From the NCBI RefSeq assembly GCF_028682175.1, contig NZ_JANHKS010000019.1, forward strand, positions 1 to 64,000: 64,000 nucleotides of DNA, written 5' to 3'. Position 1 is the first letter of the stretch; each line of letters starts with the position of its first letter. Under the pieces are notes generated by a model that saw only the letters and a program-made list of their open reading frames with translations, searched no databases and was not told where the DNA came from. Source of the DNA: Pseudomonas putida. GTDB lineage: Bacteria > Pseudomonadota > Gammaproteobacteria > Pseudomonadales > Pseudomonadaceae. Shown piece after piece: positions 1 to 9,072 of the stretch. The position numbers and the translations under genes are program-made.

Positions 1-18
1 GCAAGCCGTGCTGCTACG
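1..18. repeat. REP class A, right half only (window edge)
   Basis: The window opens inside the right arm of a class A REP (GCAAGCCGTGCTGCTACG). The left arm lies outside the window. The rest of 1-99 shows no gene; it is the leader of the glycosyltransferase gene that follows. Confidence 0.85.
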
Positions 19-99
19 AATCAGATCATCGAACCCTTCCAGATGCTTACGGGGCTGATGCTTTCAGCCTCTTGAACCCTCTTCGCCCGGAAACTCACC

Positions 100-1101
100 A
101 TGACCCGAAAAACGACGTTGGTGACGCTCACCTATGGTGACCGTTTCAATTACCTGCACACGCTCGTCAGCCGTTCGCTGGAAAGCCCGCTGATCGACCG
201 CGTGATTATCGTCAGCAATGCATCGACCGCGCCGCTGGAAACCCTGCGCCGCACCTGGCCCGACGAGGTCAGCGTCATCTACCTGCACCAGAACACCGGC
301 TCCGCCCGTGGCTACTCGGTGGGGATCCAGGCTGCGCTGGACGCTGGCGCCGAACACATCTGGCTGATGGACGACGACAACGCGCCGACCATCAACGCCA
401 TCGCCACGCTGCACGAGGTGCTTGAAGAGCGCAAAGCCGTGGATGGCGATGAAAAGGCCGCAGTGCTGGGTTTCCGCCCGACTCACCAGGCCGACATCGC
501 CGCTGGCGTGCCGAAGCGCTTCGCCATTCAGCGCCGCTCAAGCTTCTTCGGGTTTCACATCGCGCAGTTGCCTTACAAGATCTGGCGCCGCTTGCCCTGG
601 GGCGCGCCGCAACGCTCCCAGGACAAGATGGGCATGGTGCAACTGCCGTTCGCCACCTACGGCGGCCTGCTCGCCCACCGCAACCTGTATCGCAAGATCG
701 GCCTGCCGCTGGACGCCCTGCTGCTGTATGCAGACGACAGCGAATACACCTGGCGCATCACCGCAGGTGGCGGGCGGATCTTCCTGGTGCCCGATGCCGT
801 GCTCGATGACCTGGAGAACTCCTGGAACATCAAGGCGCGCACCAACAACATCTACGAGAGCTTCCTGCTGGGCGGCTCGGACCTGCGCGCCTATTACGGA
901 GCGCGCAACCAGGCCTGGTTCGACAAGAACGTCTGGGCCAATTCGTCGCTGCTCTACAGCCTCAACCGCTGGGTGTTCTTCCGGCTGCTGCGACTGATCG
1001 CCAAGCGGCGCGGCGCCGAAGAGCGCTTGAATCTGATCGAAAAAGCCATCCGTGACGGTGAGTCCGGCGTATTGGGTCTGAATCAGTCGTATCCACTATG
1101 A
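100..1101 (+). CDS. Glycosyltransferase family 2 (exopolysaccharide cluster)
   Basis: A 333-residue cytosolic glycosyltransferase of the GT-A fold that should add a sugar from a nucleotide-sugar donor to the lipid-linked repeat unit. The N-terminus has the GT2 Rossmann-like start (VTLTYGDRF, then VIIVSNAS at 36-42), and the metal/nucleotide-binding acidic motif is DDD at residues 91-93. The C-terminal half carries GGLLAHR and ADDSEYTWR segments typical of rhamnosyl- or galactofuranosyl-transferase-like GT2 proteins. The ATG overlaps nothing upstream; the stop overlaps the next start by 4 bp (ATGA), implying translational coupling. Donor and acceptor cannot be told from sequence. Confidence 0.9.
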   Translation: MTRKTTLVTLTYGDRFNYLHTLVSRSLESPLIDRVIIVSNASTAPLETLRRTWPDEVSVIYLHQNTGSARGYSVGIQAALDAGAEHIWLMDDDNAPTINAIATLHEVLEERKAVDGDEKAAVLGFRPTHQADIAAGVPKRFAIQRRSSFFGFHIAQLPYKIWRRLPWGAPQRSQDKMGMVQLPFATYGGLLAHRNLYRKIGLPLDALLLYADDSEYTWRITAGGGRIFLVPDAVLDDLENSWNIKARTNNIYESFLLGGSDLRAYYGARNQAWFDKNVWANSSLLYSLNRWVFFRLLRLIAKRRGAEERLNLIEKAIRDGESGVLGLNQSYPL

Positions 1102-2351
1102 AAATACTGTTCATCAGCAGCCTGTATTCACCTCACATCGGCGGCGGCGCGGAGATCATTCTCCAGCGCACCGTCGAAGGCCTGCAACAACGCGGCTGCC
1201 AGGTCAGCGTGCTGGTGACAGGACCCGACGCGGGCCTGGCGACCGAAATGGTCAACGGGGTCAAGGTGTACCGCGCAGGGCTTCACAACTTCTACTGGCA
1301 GTTCGGCGCCAAGCGTCCGGGGCGGCTTCTGCGCCTGGGCTGGCACCTGCGCGACCGCTACAACGGCGCCATGCGCAGCTACGTGCGCCAGGTGATAAAA
1401 AGCGAAGAGCCGCAACTGGTGGTGTGCCACAACCTGGCCGGATGGTCGGTGTCGGTGTGGGACGAGATCACCGCCGCCGGGCTACCCATCGTTCAGGTGC
1501 TGCATGACATGTACCTGATGTGCCCCAGCAGCAACATGTTCAAGCGCGGCCACTGCTGCCAGCAGCAATGCAGCAGTTGCCAGTCGTTCCGCAAGGGCCA
1601 TGACCTGCGCTCGGCGCAGGTGTCAGCGGTGGTCGGGGTCAGCCAGTTCATTCTGGAGAAACTGCAGAAGCGCGGTTACTTCAGCGCGGCCAAAGGCTAC
1701 GTCGTGCACAACGCCAGCCCCTATGCCCAGGTGTACAACTCGCCGAACAAGCAGCGCCAGCTCGACCCGTCAATGAAGCATGCGCCGCTGCGTTTCGGAT
1801 ATATGGGCACCCTGTCCGAGCAGAAAGGCGTACGCTGGCTCATCGAACAATTTCAGCGCCTGCCCTTCGACGCCACCCTGCAGATCGCCGGGCGCGGCCA
1901 GCCGGACGACGAGGCTGCCTTCAAGGCTCTGGTCACTTCGCCGAACGTCAGTTTCGTCGGTTACCAGAAACCTGAAGCGTTTTACAGCCAGATCGACGTC
2001 GCTGTCGTGCCGTCGCTGTGGAACGAGCCTTTCGGCCTGGTCGCCGTCGAAGCCTGCGCCCATTCGGTGCCAGTGATCGCCAGCCGCATGGGCGGGTTGC
2101 CGGAAATCATCCAGGACCCGCTCAACGGTCTGCTGTGCCGGCCCGATGACCCCGATTCGCTGGGCCACGCGATGCTGCGCCTGCATCAGCAACCGGACCT
2201 GCTGGCTCGCCTGAGCAGTCAGGCGCGGGTCAGCGTTGCGGCGCTGTTGAACCTTGAGCTGATGCTCGACAGTTACGAGAGCATCTTCGACCAGACCCTG
2301 CTGGATAACATTACGCACCGTGACGCGACGGTCTTGCCTCATACAGTTTGA
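1098..2351 (+). CDS. Glycosyltransferase family 4 with Cys-rich loop
   Basis: A 417-residue GT-B retaining glycosyltransferase. The N-terminal acceptor domain starts MKILFISSLYSPHIGGGAE, with the glycine-rich loop near residue 15. The C-terminal donor domain contains the GT4 EX7E-type signature (EPFGLVAVEA) at about residues 309-320. A cysteine-rich insert (CPSSNMF... HCCQQQCSSC) at about residues 141-160 is seen in a subset of GT4 enzymes and may bind metal. The start codon overlaps the stop of the GT2 gene by 4 bp. It is expected to act at the inner face of the inner membrane in repeat-unit assembly; the sugar is unknown. Confidence 0.9.
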   Translation: MKILFISSLYSPHIGGGAEIILQRTVEGLQQRGCQVSVLVTGPDAGLATEMVNGVKVYRAGLHNFYWQFGAKRPGRLLRLGWHLRDRYNGAMRSYVRQVIKSEEPQLVVCHNLAGWSVSVWDEITAAGLPIVQVLHDMYLMCPSSNMFKRGHCCQQQCSSCQSFRKGHDLRSAQVSAVVGVSQFILEKLQKRGYFSAAKGYVVHNASPYAQVYNSPNKQRQLDPSMKHAPLRFGYMGTLSEQKGVRWLIEQFQRLPFDATLQIAGRGQPDDEAAFKALVTSPNVSFVGYQKPEAFYSQIDVAVVPSLWNEPFGLVAVEACAHSVPVIASRMGGLPEIIQDPLNGLLCRPDDPDSLGHAMLRLHQQPDLLARLSSQARVSVAALLNLELMLDSYESIFDQTLLDNITHRDATVLPHTV

Positions 2352-2455
2352 AGACGTGCGGACCCGGTCCTGACCGGGTGCCGCTTTCATTTGCCAACGG
2401 CCCGAGACCTACCTGAGCAAGCGCTCCGGACCGTGCCTCTTCATTGAGACAAGCC

Positions 2456-3778
2456 ATGCCCATCACGCGCCTGACGAGGTTACGACGCCCCTTACTGGCG
2501 ATGCTGCTGGGTCTGTTCATCAGCTGCACAGGCTTTGCCGATGAATCGTTCATCATCGGGGTCGATACCCACCTGATGAACAAGAACTCGACCTCGGCCA
2601 AGGCCTTGCAGTTGCTCGAAGCTGCGGGGGTGGACTCGGTGCGCGACGATGCGTACTGGTCCAGCGCCGAGCCCCGACGGGGCTTGATGAGGATCGAACC
2701 GGCCTGGCAGGCCTATCTGAGCAAGGCCCAGGAGCACCATCTGCGGCCCTTGCTGGTGCTGGGCTACGGCAACCCGTTCTACGACAACTATGCAAAACCG
2801 CGCAAACCGAATGTCCGTGATGCCTACGCCAACTACGTGAGTTTCGTCACCCGCCAGCTCACCGACAGCGTGGACTTCTACGAAATCTGGAACGAGTGGG
2901 ACAAGGAAAACCCCGTCGACCCGACCTTCGCCCAGGACTACAGCATCCTGGTCGAGGAAGCGGCCAGGCGCATTCGCACCAACCAGCGGCCCATGGTGAT
3001 CCTGGCCGGGGCCGTCACCAGCCAGGGGATGGACCTGGGGTTCGCCGACCGGCTGGTGGAATCCGGGATTCTGAATCATGTCGACGGCCTGTCGCTGCAT
3101 CCTTATGTGCATTGCCGCTCGGATGAACGCAACACCCCGGAAAACTGGATCGCCTGGTTGCGCAGGATCAACGAGGACCTCAAGGAAAAGACCCGCAACA
3201 AGACCGAAGTGCCGCTCTACCTGACCGAGATGGGCTGGCCCAGCAACGAAGGCCGCTGCGGCGGTGACGAAAAGACCCAGGCGGCCTTTCTCGCCCGCAG
3301 CTTCTTTCTGGCCCAGACAATGCCCAACATCAAGGGCATGTGGTGGAACGGCCTGCTCAACGATGGCCCTGACGGCACCGACCCGGAGCAGAACTTCGGG
3401 CTGCTCAACCAGGACCTGAGCATCAAGCAGGCGTACCTGACGCTCAAGGCGATCAGTCCGACGCTGCATCAGTTTCGTTTCGACGCCGAGAAGAGCCGCG
3501 AAATCGACTCGCAGTACCTGCTGCGGTTCGCCCGTGGATCGGACCAGATCATGGTCGCCTGGACGGCCGGGCTGCCACGCACGATCAAGGTCGATTCCAG
3601 CAGTGTGCTGCGCGGCAACGTGCAATACATCGACACCCGGGAGCCGCAGAACGGCCAGGTCGACAGCGGCATCCCGTGGAATTGCAACGAAGGGCGCTGC
3701 TCGGCGCAAGTACCGATCGACGAATTTCCGAAAATCATCACCCTGGGCACCCGCCCGGCGTTGTTTGCCTTGCCCTGA
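2456..3778 (+). CDS. PslG-like secreted glycoside hydrolase (GH39-type)
   Basis: A 440-residue exported (alpha/beta)8-barrel glycosidase. I chose ATG 2456 rather than the in-frame TTG at 2444 because it directly precedes a good signal peptide (basic RLTRLRR, hydrophobic core, cleavage near TGFA-DE at about 28). The clan-A acid/base NE is Asn146-Glu147 (IWNEWD) and the nucleophile is Glu258 (LTEMGW). The 111-residue spacing equals that of the catalytic pair described for P. aeruginosa PslG (E165/E276). PslG-type enzymes sit in the periplasm and cut the nascent polysaccharide. The position within this glycosyltransferase operon fits that role. Exact substrate unknown. Confidence 0.85.
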   Translation: MPITRLTRLRRPLLAMLLGLFISCTGFADESFIIGVDTHLMNKNSTSAKALQLLEAAGVDSVRDDAYWSSAEPRRGLMRIEPAWQAYLSKAQEHHLRPLLVLGYGNPFYDNYAKPRKPNVRDAYANYVSFVTRQLTDSVDFYEIWNEWDKENPVDPTFAQDYSILVEEAARRIRTNQRPMVILAGAVTSQGMDLGFADRLVESGILNHVDGLSLHPYVHCRSDERNTPENWIAWLRRINEDLKEKTRNKTEVPLYLTEMGWPSNEGRCGGDEKTQAAFLARSFFLAQTMPNIKGMWWNGLLNDGPDGTDPEQNFGLLNQDLSIKQAYLTLKAISPTLHQFRFDAEKSREIDSQYLLRFARGSDQIMVAWTAGLPRTIKVDSSSVLRGNVQYIDTREPQNGQVDSGIPWNCNEGRCSAQVPIDEFPKIITLGTRPALFALP

Positions 3779-3793
3779 TTCGCATCCGCCATT

Positions 3794-3890
3794 TCCCGTA
3801 GCAGCACGGCTTGCCGGCGGGTGCGGTGGATCAGTGACCCATCCATCGCCTGACACACCGCTCCCGCCGGCAAGCCGTGCTGCTACGGGA
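3794..3890. repeat. REPIN, class A pair
   Basis: Two inverted copies of the class A REP (GTAGCAGCACGGCTTGCCGG and its complement) flank a short spacer between the glycoside hydrolase and the next glycosyltransferase. The arms pair almost perfectly. It sits inside what is otherwise a continuous operon, so it may attenuate or protect the transcript. Confidence 0.93.
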
Positions 3891-3964
3891 GAACGTGTTC
3901 AGACGATTTTGCTTCACCCGCACGGACTTCACGACTTATTCATCTCTTCAACAGGTCGCCCACA

Positions 3965-5092
3965 ATGATTGTGATCAATGCACGTTTTCTCACCCAGGAA
4001 TTGCGTGGCGTCCAGCGCTTCGCGGAACAGACCTGTCTGGCACTCAAGCAGTTGCGCGACGACGTGGTGTTCGTCGCGCCTCACGGCATCAAGATGCACG
4101 ACAGCGCCAAGGCGCTGGACGTGCAATGCATCGGTCGCCACGGCGGCCATCTGTGGGAGCAACTGGACCTGCCGCTCTACCTGCGCAAGCAGGGCAGCCC
4201 GCTGCTGGTTTCGTTGTGCAGCACCGCGCCGCTGATGTACGGCAATCAGATCGCGACCCACCATGACGTCACCTATGTGCGTCACCCGGAAAGCTACACG
4301 CGCCTGTTCCGCCTGCTGTACCGCACCATGACGCCGATCATGCTGTCGCGCATCAAATCGCTGCTGACCGTGAGCAACTTTTCCAAGGGAGAGATTTCGC
4401 AGTTCTACAACTACCCGGAAAAGAAGATCTTCGTGGTGCCCAACGCCGTGAGCGGCGATTTCCAGCCGGGGCCACCGCTCAAGGACAGCCCCGAGTACCT
4501 GCTGGCCGTGTCATCACCCAGCGCCCACAAGAACTTCAGCCGCATGATTCAGGCGTTCCTGATGCTGCGTGACCACGACGACTTGCAACTGCATATCGTC
4601 GGTGGCGCCAGCGACGTGTTTGCCGATGACCACCTGCAACGCCTGGCCAGCCGCGACTCGCGCATCAAGTTCCTGGGCCGCCTGAGCGACGAAGAACTGA
4701 TCGCGCAGTACCAGGGTGCGACCGCTTTCGTGTTCCCTTCGCTGTACGAAGGCTTCGGCATTCCGCCCCTGGAGGCACAGGCCTGCGGTTGCCCGGTGCT
4801 GGCGGCGAACGCGGCGTCGATTCCGGAAGTGCTGCAAGCCAGCGCCCTGTATTTCGATCCGCTGGACGTGACCCACATGGCTTCGGCCATGGAGCGCATC
4901 CTCACTGACCTGCCGCTGCGCCAGTCCTTGCGCCGCCGCGGCCTGAACAACGTGGCGCGGTTTTCCTGGGAAGAATCGGCGCGGCGGGTTTCGCACCGTA
5001 TCGATGTGCTGCTCAACCAGTCACGCGACCGTCGCGCCAGCCCGGCAACGGGCACCGATGCCCTGCGTCGTGAATCGTCCAGCAAGCTGTGA
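3965..5092 (+). CDS. Glycosyltransferase family 4
   Basis: A 375-residue GT-B enzyme. The N-terminal half begins MIVINARFLTQELRGVQRFA, typical of mannosyl/rhamnosyl GT4 proteins, and the donor-binding half has PSLYEGFGIPPLEAQACGCP at about residues 258-277. The stop lies 9 bp before the acyltransferase start, so the two are co-transcribed. It follows the REPIN at 3794-3890 and a leader of about 75 bp. It probably adds one sugar of the exopolysaccharide repeat unit on the cytoplasmic face; donor not deducible. Confidence 0.9.
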   Translation: MIVINARFLTQELRGVQRFAEQTCLALKQLRDDVVFVAPHGIKMHDSAKALDVQCIGRHGGHLWEQLDLPLYLRKQGSPLLVSLCSTAPLMYGNQIATHHDVTYVRHPESYTRLFRLLYRTMTPIMLSRIKSLLTVSNFSKGEISQFYNYPEKKIFVVPNAVSGDFQPGPPLKDSPEYLLAVSSPSAHKNFSRMIQAFLMLRDHDDLQLHIVGGASDVFADDHLQRLASRDSRIKFLGRLSDEELIAQYQGATAFVFPSLYEGFGIPPLEAQACGCPVLAANAASIPEVLQASALYFDPLDVTHMASAMERILTDLPLRQSLRRRGLNNVARFSWEESARRVSHRIDVLLNQSRDRRASPATGTDALRRESSSKL

Positions 5093-5101
5093 GGCACGCT
5101 C

Positions 5102-6142
5102 ATGAAACGTTTGGCCTATCTCGACGCGCTGCGTGGTATCGCCGCCTTGATGGTGGTGTTCACACACCTGTATCTGCCGATCGTGGGGCACGTCTGGGTC
5201 TTCGACGCACTGATCGACCCCGGCAAGCTGGGGGTGCTGTGGTTCTTCATGATCAGCGGGGTGGTCATCCCCTACAGCCTCAAGCCCGGCCCTGACGGCG
5301 CGCAGCGGTTCCTGGTGTCGCGCTTCATGCGCCTGTATCCGGCGTACTGGCTGTCACTGCTGGTGTTCGTGCTGATGCTCAAGCTGAGCGGCGAGCCGCT
5401 GCCGTCGCTGGCCCAGGTGGTCGCCAACCTGACCATGATCCAGGCCGCCCTGGGCTTTGATGACGTGATCGGGCTGTACTGGACGCTGTTCATCGAGCTT
5501 GTGTTCTACGGCCTGTGCCTTGCGCTGTTCATCGGCGGCAAGCTCTACGACCAGACCTTTCGCGCGCGCTGCTCGCTGGTGTTTCTGCTGGTGGCGCTGG
5601 CGATGGGCATCGTGCGCGCCCTGACCGACCGCAAGTTGCCGGTGGCCCTGCCGCTGGCCTTGTCGCTGATGTTTTTCGGCTCGGTCTGGCGCCAGTGGCT
5701 TCTGGCCGAACACAGCAGGCAGTTGACCCGCAACCTGACCATGCTGCTGATCGCCTTCGCCGTACTGCTGCCGCCCACGCTGGTCATGGCCTACAGCAAG
5801 GACATGGGCACCGGTGAAACCTGGGGCCGCTACTGCTTCACCTATGCAGTGGCTATTACCAGCTTTCTGCTGCTCACGCGCAGCGTACGCCTGGACCACC
5901 CGGCGCTGGTCTGGCTGGGCGCGGTGAGTTACTCGCTGTACCTGCTGCACCCGACCATGGGCATGCTCGCCCAATGGTTGCTCGAACCTACCGGCGCACC
6001 GGCGCTGGTGGTCGCGGTATTCGCCACGGTGCTGACCCTGGGCGCCGCGCACCTGTGCTTTCACTACATCGAACACCCGTTCATTCAACTTGGAAAACGA
6101 CTCAATAATCGCAAGGCAGGGACGCAGCCGCTGAGTATCTGA
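5102..6142 (+). CDS. Acyltransferase family 3 (exopolysaccharide O-acyltransferase)
   Basis: A 346-residue polytopic membrane protein of the OafA/ExoZ acyltransferase-3 family. The N-terminus has LDALRGIAALMVVFTH with the family's conserved RG and histidine, followed by RFMRLYPAYW at about residues 75-84 and about ten hydrophobic segments. Members transfer acetyl or similar groups to surface sugars across the inner membrane. There is no C-terminal SGNH domain. Its place among glycosyltransferases suggests it decorates the polysaccharide made by this operon, as PslL is thought to do in the psl cluster. Confidence 0.9.
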   Translation: MKRLAYLDALRGIAALMVVFTHLYLPIVGHVWVFDALIDPGKLGVLWFFMISGVVIPYSLKPGPDGAQRFLVSRFMRLYPAYWLSLLVFVLMLKLSGEPLPSLAQVVANLTMIQAALGFDDVIGLYWTLFIELVFYGLCLALFIGGKLYDQTFRARCSLVFLLVALAMGIVRALTDRKLPVALPLALSLMFFGSVWRQWLLAEHSRQLTRNLTMLLIAFAVLLPPTLVMAYSKDMGTGETWGRYCFTYAVAITSFLLLTRSVRLDHPALVWLGAVSYSLYLLHPTMGMLAQWLLEPTGAPALVVAVFATVLTLGAAHLCFHYIEHPFIQLGKRLNNRKAGTQPLSI

Positions 6143-6233
6143 AGTCAGCCTGCGCAAACACAAACGCTTGAGGTCCGCGCGAGCTTCGCTCGACGTGCGG
6201 GGCCTTTCAACGCCGTTAATGCAGAGAACTCCA

Positions 6234-7466
6234 ATGAAAATCGCAATCGTCCACGACTGGCTGGTGACGTACGCCGGTGCCGAAAGGGTTTTGGCATCGT
6301 TGATCAATATCTGGCCCGAGGCGGATCTGTTTTCCGTCATCGATTTCCTCAGCGATCAGGACCGCGCCCAACTGGGCGGCAAAGTGGCGACCACCACCTT
6401 CATCCAGCGCCTGCCCAAGGCCAGGACCCACTACCAGCGCTACCTTCCGTTGATGCCGATGGCCATCGAGCAACTGGACCTGTCCGGCTACGACCTGATC
6501 ATCAGCAGCAGCCACGCGGTGGCCAAAGGCGTGCTGTGCGGCCCGGACCAGTTGCACGTGAGCTACGTGCACTCGCCGATCCGCTACGCCTGGGACCTGC
6601 AACACCAGTACCTGCGCGAAGCCAACCTGAGCACCGGCATGAAAGGCAAAGTGGCGCGCATGATCCTGCACTACATGCGCATGTGGGATCAGCGCACGGC
6701 CGCAGGCGTGGATGACTTCATCGCCAACTCGCATTTCATCGGCGCGCGCATCACCAAGGCCTACCGCCGCGAATCCACGGTGATCTACCCGCCCGTCGAC
6801 ACCCGTGGCTTCACCCTGCAGGAACACAAGCAGGACTATTACTTCACCGCGTCGCGCATGGTGCCCTACAAGCGCATGCCGATGATCGTCGAAGCCTTCG
6901 CCGCCATGCCGGACAAACGTCTGGTGATGGTCGGCGACGGCCCGGAAATGGAAAAGGCCCGCGCCGCTGCGGCCCACGCCCCCAACATCCAGCTGCTGGG
7001 CTACCAGCCGTTCAGCGTGTTGCAGGAGCACATGCGCAACGCCCGCGCCTTTGTCTTCGCCGCCGAGGAAGACTTCGGCATCAGCCCGGTGGAAGCCCAG
7101 GCCTGCGGCACCCCGGTGATCGCCTTTGGCAAGGGTGGCGTGCTGGAAACCGTCTGCGGCCTGGACCATGCGCAACCCACCGGGGTGCTGTATCCCGAGC
7201 AGAGCGTGGCGTCGCTGATCGAAGCGGTGCAGATCTTCGAGACCTACAGCCCGCGCATCACTGCCCAGGCCTGCCGTGCCAACGCCGAGCGCTTCAGCCA
7301 GGCGCGTTTCGAGCAGGAAATGCGTCAGTTCGTCGACCTGCGCCTGAGCGCCGCACGGGAGAAACGCCAGCCGCCGGTCGCAAGGTCGGCACCGGCTGCT
7401 CAAGTCACCCAAACCGTGGCACCCAACGAGCTTTGCGCCCGCGTTGTTCCGATCAAATCCGTCTGA
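6234..7466 (+). CDS. Glycosyltransferase family 4 (mannosyltransferase-like)
   Basis: A 410-residue GT-B glycosyltransferase. I chose ATG 6234 (MKIAIVHDWLVTYAGAERV) because the upstream in-frame extension from 6168 looks non-coding and the GAERV start is the family's standard N-terminus. The donor-binding motif EDFGISPVEAQACGTPVI lies at about residues 276-293. The last 40 residues are Ala/Pro-rich and probably disordered. It lies 13 bp before the sugar-phosphate transferase start. WbaZ-like enzymes with this N-terminus are often GDP-mannose dependent; that is inference here. Confidence 0.88.
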   Translation: MKIAIVHDWLVTYAGAERVLASLINIWPEADLFSVIDFLSDQDRAQLGGKVATTTFIQRLPKARTHYQRYLPLMPMAIEQLDLSGYDLIISSSHAVAKGVLCGPDQLHVSYVHSPIRYAWDLQHQYLREANLSTGMKGKVARMILHYMRMWDQRTAAGVDDFIANSHFIGARITKAYRRESTVIYPPVDTRGFTLQEHKQDYYFTASRMVPYKRMPMIVEAFAAMPDKRLVMVGDGPEMEKARAAAAHAPNIQLLGYQPFSVLQEHMRNARAFVFAAEEDFGISPVEAQACGTPVIAFGKGGVLETVCGLDHAQPTGVLYPEQSVASLIEAVQIFETYSPRITAQACRANAERFSQARFEQEMRQFVDLRLSAAREKRQPPVARSAPAAQVTQTVAPNELCARVVPIKSV

Positions 7467-7479
7467 GCGAGCACCTGAC

Positions 7480-8892
7480 ATGAGCACACCTCTTCGCGGC
7501 ATCTTGCACGCGCATCAATCATCACTGTCGGTCGCTCATCGTTTGCTCGACCTGGCCGTCATCATGCTGTGCGGCTACGGCGTCAACCTGCTGTCCGACG
7601 CAGGCATGAGCACCGAAATCTGGATGCAGATCCTGCTGGCAGCCGTGGCCTTCCACTGGTTGGCCGAATACCACCAGTTGTACGGTTCCTGGCGTGGCGA
7701 ACGGATCCTGCGCGAACTGCTCAAGGTCGCCAATTACTGGGGACTGGCCTTCGTGCTGTTGCTGTTCGTGGACTACATGCTGCTCAAGCCGGCGAACCTG
7801 GCCGATAACAGCCAGATGGCCTGGTTCGCCTCGGTGCTGGTGGCGCTGTGCGGTTATCGCCTGGCGATCCGCAGCCTGCTGCACAGCTTTCGCGCCCGGG
7901 GCTTCAACACCCGTCGGGTGGCGATTGTCGGCACCGGCCACTGTGGCGAACGCCTGGCGATGTCCATCGAGAGCGCACCCTGGATGGGCCTCAACCTGCT
8001 GGGGTTCTATGACGAAAATCCGGAGCAGATGGACCTTGCGCAGATTGGCCGGCGGATCCCGGTGATCGGCGATCTGGACCAGCTGATCAACGATGCCCGC
8101 GACGGCAAGATCGACAAGGTCTACATCACCCTGACCCTGGGTGCCCAGGCCCGCCTGCAGGAACTGATCAAGGGCCTGAGCGACACCACGGCCTCGGTCT
8201 ACGTGATCCCGGACGTGTTCATGTTCGAGTTGCTGCATGCCCGCAGCGAAAGCATCAACGGCCTGCCGAGCATCAGCATTTTCGACTCGCCCATGGACGG
8301 CGCCTGGAGCGTGGTCAAGCGCATCGAGGACATCGTGCTGTCGAGCCTGATCCTGGCCATGATCGCCCTGCCCCTGATGCTGATTGCCCTGGCGATCAAG
8401 TTCACCTCCAAGGGCCCTGTGCTGTTTCGCCAGCGCCGCTATGGCCTGGACGGGCGACCGATCATGGTCTGGAAATTCCGCAGCATGAGCGTCCAGGAAA
8501 ACGGCGACGTGGTGACTCAGGCCACGCGCAACGACAGCCGCATCACGCCGCTGGGCGCCTTCCTGCGGCGCACCTCGCTGGACGAGTTGCCGCAGTTCTT
8601 CAATGTGCTGCGCGGCGAGATGTCCATCGTCGGCCCGCGCCCCCACGCCGTGGCGCACAACGAGCAATACCGCAAGCAGGTGTCGGGCTACATGCTCCGG
8701 CACAAGGTCAAGCCGGGCATCACCGGCTGGGCACAGATCAACGGCTGGCGTGGCGAGACCGACACGCTGGACAAGATGCAGAAACGCGTGGAATTCGACC
8801 TGCAGTACATCGAGCACTGGTCGGTCTGGCTGGACTTGAAAATCATCCTGCTGACGCTCTTCAAAGGCTTCGTCAACAAGAACGCTTTCTAA
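7480..8892 (+). CDS. Undecaprenyl-phosphate glucose phosphotransferase (WcaJ/PslA-like)
   Basis: A 470-residue membrane enzyme that starts repeat-unit synthesis by moving hexose-1-phosphate from UDP-sugar to undecaprenyl phosphate. N-terminal transmembrane helices are followed by a Rossmann-like CoA_binding_3 domain (RRVAIVGTGHCGERLAM, about 144-160). The catalytic bacterial sugar transferase domain (about 275-465) includes KFRSM, RRTSLDELPQFFNVL, SIVGPRPHA and KPGITGWAQ motifs. ATG 7480 is preferred over an in-frame TTG at 7444 that lies inside the upstream gene. The C-terminus ends FVNKNAF, as in PslA/WcaJ. It is the key initiating enzyme of the cluster. Confidence 0.93.
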   Translation: MSTPLRGILHAHQSSLSVAHRLLDLAVIMLCGYGVNLLSDAGMSTEIWMQILLAAVAFHWLAEYHQLYGSWRGERILRELLKVANYWGLAFVLLLFVDYMLLKPANLADNSQMAWFASVLVALCGYRLAIRSLLHSFRARGFNTRRVAIVGTGHCGERLAMSIESAPWMGLNLLGFYDENPEQMDLAQIGRRIPVIGDLDQLINDARDGKIDKVYITLTLGAQARLQELIKGLSDTTASVYVIPDVFMFELLHARSESINGLPSISIFDSPMDGAWSVVKRIEDIVLSSLILAMIALPLMLIALAIKFTSKGPVLFRQRRYGLDGRPIMVWKFRSMSVQENGDVVTQATRNDSRITPLGAFLRRTSLDELPQFFNVLRGEMSIVGPRPHAVAHNEQYRKQVSGYMLRHKVKPGITGWAQINGWRGETDTLDKMQKRVEFDLQYIEHWSVWLDLKIILLTLFKGFVNKNAF

Positions 8893-9072
8893 CGATGAAA
8901 AAAGAAAAGAAGGGTCTGCCAATAACAACAACTATGGCCGTTGGCTACTAAGCTCGGCAGGAGGTCCGTGAGTGTATGAGCGATTGAAATCCGATGTTCG
9001 GTGTAAGTAAGGGATGCAACGAAATCACTGCGGTGCCAGTGCGCACCATTTAGGATTAGAAGGAACATACAT
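8893..9072 (+). promoter_or_regulatory. Leader region ahead of the export lipoprotein gene
   Basis: A 180-bp gap in an otherwise tightly packed operon. It starts with an A-rich run and contains a perfect AAnAAnAA motif (AACAACAA at 8924-8931), the Hfq/Crc recognition pattern, and ends with a good ribosome-binding site (AGAAGGA) 8 bp before the start at 9073. No terminator is visible after 8892. It could hold a separate promoter or a post-transcriptional control region for the exporter; neither is proven. Confidence 0.4.
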
